Shown here in pieces: positions 44,194 through 46,584 of a DNA stretch of 46,584 nucleotides; position 1 is the first letter of the stretch; each line of letters starts with the position of its first letter. Position numbers and translations under genes: made by a program. The stretch comes from Coniochaeta sp. PMI_546 (lineage: Eukaryota; Ascomycota; Sordariomycetes; Coniochaetales; Coniochaetaceae), in contig MU271165.1 of NCBI GenBank assembly GCA_021432605.1, positions 1 to 46,584 of the forward strand. Reading direction: 5' to 3'. The notes below the pieces were generated by a model. The model ran no database searches. It was not told the origin of the DNA and worked only from the letters and a program-made list of their open reading frames with translations.

Positions 44194-45130
44194 AATTATT
44201 GAGTGGGAATGCAGAAGAGGGCAAGGCAAAAGAAGATTGACATCTACCCGGGCCAAATGCAAGCTGAAGGGACTGGAGGTAAATCGCCTGGGGAAATCAC
44301 TTGGATTTATTGCCTCAATCAAGGGAGTTATCAGCTAACACAGACATTGGGAAATATAGACAGAAAGGAAGGCAGAGAGGTACACGAAATAAGGATGGAA
44401 AGGGGGAGCGTGTGTACGAGGATGTGGACAGATGGGCGAGCGTCTGCCACTATCTCGTCTTGCTCGATCCAACATGGTTCTGGGTATATCCTCTCATCTC
44501 TTTGCCAAATTGTGATATCGTACCAGGAAAGAAATGAGACGGACCATTGCGCCAACTAACGCTGTGGCCCTGAGGTACCCAAGATACCTTAGTTACCTTA
44601 CCTTTATCTAAGGTACCACCTTACGTCAGGTAGGTAAGGTAGGTAAGGTACCTACCTACCTTAGGTACCTTAGGTACCTAGTACTGACAGAGCAGACGGA
44701 AGTTCAACAGACGGTGTGGGTCCATTGGGAGAGTGATAAGTGACTGCCGTGACTGCCTAGGCCTGCTCAACCTGCTCTTTCCTCTCCTTTGTTAACAAAG
44801 TTTCCATCCGACTTATGCCTACAAGTAAGATTTTCGGCCCACTTCATACGAGTGGACTGAAATCCAAAGGCAAGGTTCGGGCGAATGGATTTGAACATCT
44901 GAGTATCTTCTTTGTCCGGTTGCATAGAAGTGGCTGTCGTGTGAAGCAAACGCCCTTGTTTCATCCCACAAAAGTTCTCCTCCCTTCCCTCTCCTTCCTA
45001 CATTACTCCTACACTTTCTCTATCTCGCCCTTGGGAGTTCTTTCTCAACAAGATATCCTCGCCAACCATCTTGACATATCAAAATCTACATACTTAGCAT
45101 CCTGCTTATTCTGTTGTCACTATCCTCACC
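44194..45130. promoter_or_regulatory. Divergent intergenic region, Hsp70-like and membrane-protein genes
   Basis: No gene. It contains the AGGTA array listed separately, and pyrimidine-rich leader-like DNA (CTCCCTTCCCTCTCCTTCC) at about 44980-45010, typical of fungal promoters near the transcription start. Confidence 0.4.
44571..44685. repeat. AGGTA/TACCT low-complexity array
   Basis: About 115 bases are built from AGGTA and its complement TACCT in both orientations, including several palindromic AGGTACCT units. The direction changes within the array, so it can form hairpins. Confidence 0.85.
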
Positions 45131-46357
45131 ATGACAACACTATCCCCCGGACATATCGCTGCCATCGCCGTGGCCTGCAGTGTTGTCAGTGCCATCTTGG
45201 CTGGGGGGATGGCCTTTTTGAACGCTTCTCGAAGAGCTTCTCGAAGAGCTTCTCGCAAATCTCCCAGAAATACCGATACGCCAACGAAGTTTGTCTTTGA
45301 CGAAATGAGTCAATCTTTGCAGAGGTGCATGTACCTCCCAGCACTTGGGGACCTCACCATAGATGTCGTGCACAGCATTAGCCGCTTGGTCATGTGTCTA
45401 TCTATCAAAGATCCTCTTTCGCCCGCTTTCATTGCGACCCTCAAAGCTGCCGTTCCTTGTGACGGTATCATTGGTGCCGACTGGCCCCTGTGGGAGAGAC
45501 TGTTGACAGATACCAAGAGTGAGGCTTTTAGTCGCCATAGCCTTCGCGACACAGTCCTGTCACTTCTTGTCGCCCATTGGCTCGTTCCCAAGATGCAGCC
45601 AGATGGTGACGAGAAAATGACCCTGCTCCCTCCCGATTTCGTGTCCCTCCGAAAAAGAATCATGGCCAAGCCACAATACGATAGTGAGTCTCTTCTCAGC
45701 CTGAACTTGCCTCCCTTCTCCCCTTGACGCTTCACGCCGCTATAATTAGCATCGCACTACGGATACTGACGAGAGCGATTGCAACAACTAATAGGAAGAA
45801 TGCGAGCGGTACAGCAATTCTGGTCTTTCATGACTATGTCTCTCCAACAACAAAAAAAGGTGACCTACACGGAATCCTTGGACTTGCTGCCCCCGTCTGA
45901 CTGCCGTAGTCCAGGGGTCATGCGGGTTCGGGAGGAGCTTGTCCGACTTCTAGAACCGTACGTCCCCCCGACGGGATCGTCAGAACGGGAAATGTTCGAC
46001 CATTATCTTGACGATGTTATTGCTCCGGCCACGGTCCTCTCAACTGCCATGCTCTGTTTCTACAAGGAAGGGGAGGCGGAGTTTTTCTGGGTAGACCCAA
46101 AGACGCAGCCTTGGCCGCATGCAGAGCCACGCTTGACAGACGATGATTATTTTCTGATCCGCTGGCCAGGCGTCCGGAAGCCCATAGCTTCGCTCGGAGA
46201 TGATCTCGATGCCCCGGATACGGAGCCCCAGCAGAAAGGTTTTCTGCCGCCACCAGTACGGGACTGGATACGCTTACCGATGGAGGAGGTCCAATCTCCT
46301 GCTACCGCTGTTATGAGCCTCGGAGGTAGGCTGCTCAAGGATCGGAATTTCATGTAG
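45131..46357 (+). CDS. Hypothetical membrane-anchored protein (378 aa)
   Basis: Exons are 45131-45683 and 45774-46357. The 90-nt intron was placed by frame, joining PQYD to RLQQLIGRM. Residues 9-30 (AAIAVACSVVSAILAGGMAFL) form one hydrophobic segment, followed by a basic RRASRRASRRS-type stretch encoded by a 12-bp tandem repeat (CTTCTCGAAGAG, 45236-45266). That arrangement suggests an N-terminal anchor with the rest cytosolic. The remainder is soluble with no motif I know; the C-terminal half ends LGGRLLKDRNFM. Fungal proteins with this layout are common but uncharacterised. The splice site is uncertain because the likely branch point (ACTGAC) is very close to the acceptor. Confidence 0.6.
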
Positions 46358-46584
46358 GAAAACAAGGCAAGGCATCTTCTCCGCTGTTTTACCCTGAGAG
46401 ATTCTGCAGCTCACCGTCAGTGTATGTATCTTAGAAAGATGATTCTACCTCACCTAGCGAATCACCTAGTTAGTTTAACTCTTGGCTTTGTAGTTCACCG
46501 TCACAGGAAATAATTAGTGAAAATCGAAGTCATGCAAACTGTTGTGTAACTGTAATATTTTCAGTCCGTGGAGCTGCCCCCGAG

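Noticed and set aside
1-46584. tRNA, rRNA or CRISPR features
   Set aside because: I looked for cloverleaf-like segments, ribosomal motifs and regularly spaced repeats and found none that could be supported by eye; CRISPR is not expected in a fungus.

Overview
The window is the left end of a chromosome from a filamentous ascomycete (Pezizomycotina, probably Sordariomycetes). The evidence is a terminal (CCCTAA)n telomere, short 50-113 nt introns with GT..AG ends, heavy CpA-to-TpA damage of the RIP type in repeats, and typical fungal gene families (Zn2Cys6 and C2H2 regulators, MFS and AAAP transporters, small secreted proteins). The species cannot be named from the sequence.

Layout. 1-95 is telomere. 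96 to about 3600 (minus) is a RIP-damaged telomere-linked RecQ-type helicase whose reading frame runs straight into the telomere. About 4130-11222 is a RIP-damaged Ty3/gypsy chromovirus with gag, pol, a C-terminal chromodomain, an antisense coiled-coil ORF and two LTRs. A 405-base assembly gap sits inside its 3' LTR. A 12-bp minisatellite follows, then undamaged single-copy DNA begins with a small cysteine-rich secreted protein (12087).

12.8-37.8 kb holds a gene set that looks catabolic: an isocitrate lyase/PEP mutase-family lyase, a single-chain aconitase/isopropylmalate-dehydratase-like hydro-lyase, a Dal5-like MFS transporter, a Sua5/YrdC-like protein, a Zn2Cys6 regulator, an AAAP amino-acid transporter, a cyclic-imidase-like member of the polysaccharide deacetylase family, a zinc alcohol dehydrogenase, an amidase, an SDR and a C2H2 plus fungal-specific regulator. 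The imidase, amidase, SDR and C2H2 regulator resemble part of the Aspergillus nidulans hxn (nicotinate) clusters. The hydro-lyase and lyase pair resembles the dimethylmaleate hydratase and dimethylmalate lyase step of bacterial nicotinate fermentation. My inference is uptake of a cyclic imide or amide, hydrolysis to a dicarboxylate, hydration, and cleavage to an oxoacid plus a carboxylic acid. GATA-type (AreA-like) and CreA-like motifs in the promoters fit nitrogen and carbon control.

37.8-46.6 kb is looser: a secreted Ser/Thr-rich tandem-repeat protein, a possible second small secreted protein, an Hsp70/actin-like ATPase, an AGGTA-type low-complexity array, and an unrecognised membrane-anchored protein. 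Intron positions were set by eye from reading frame, splice signals and family similarity. Where a join is doubtful the entry says so.
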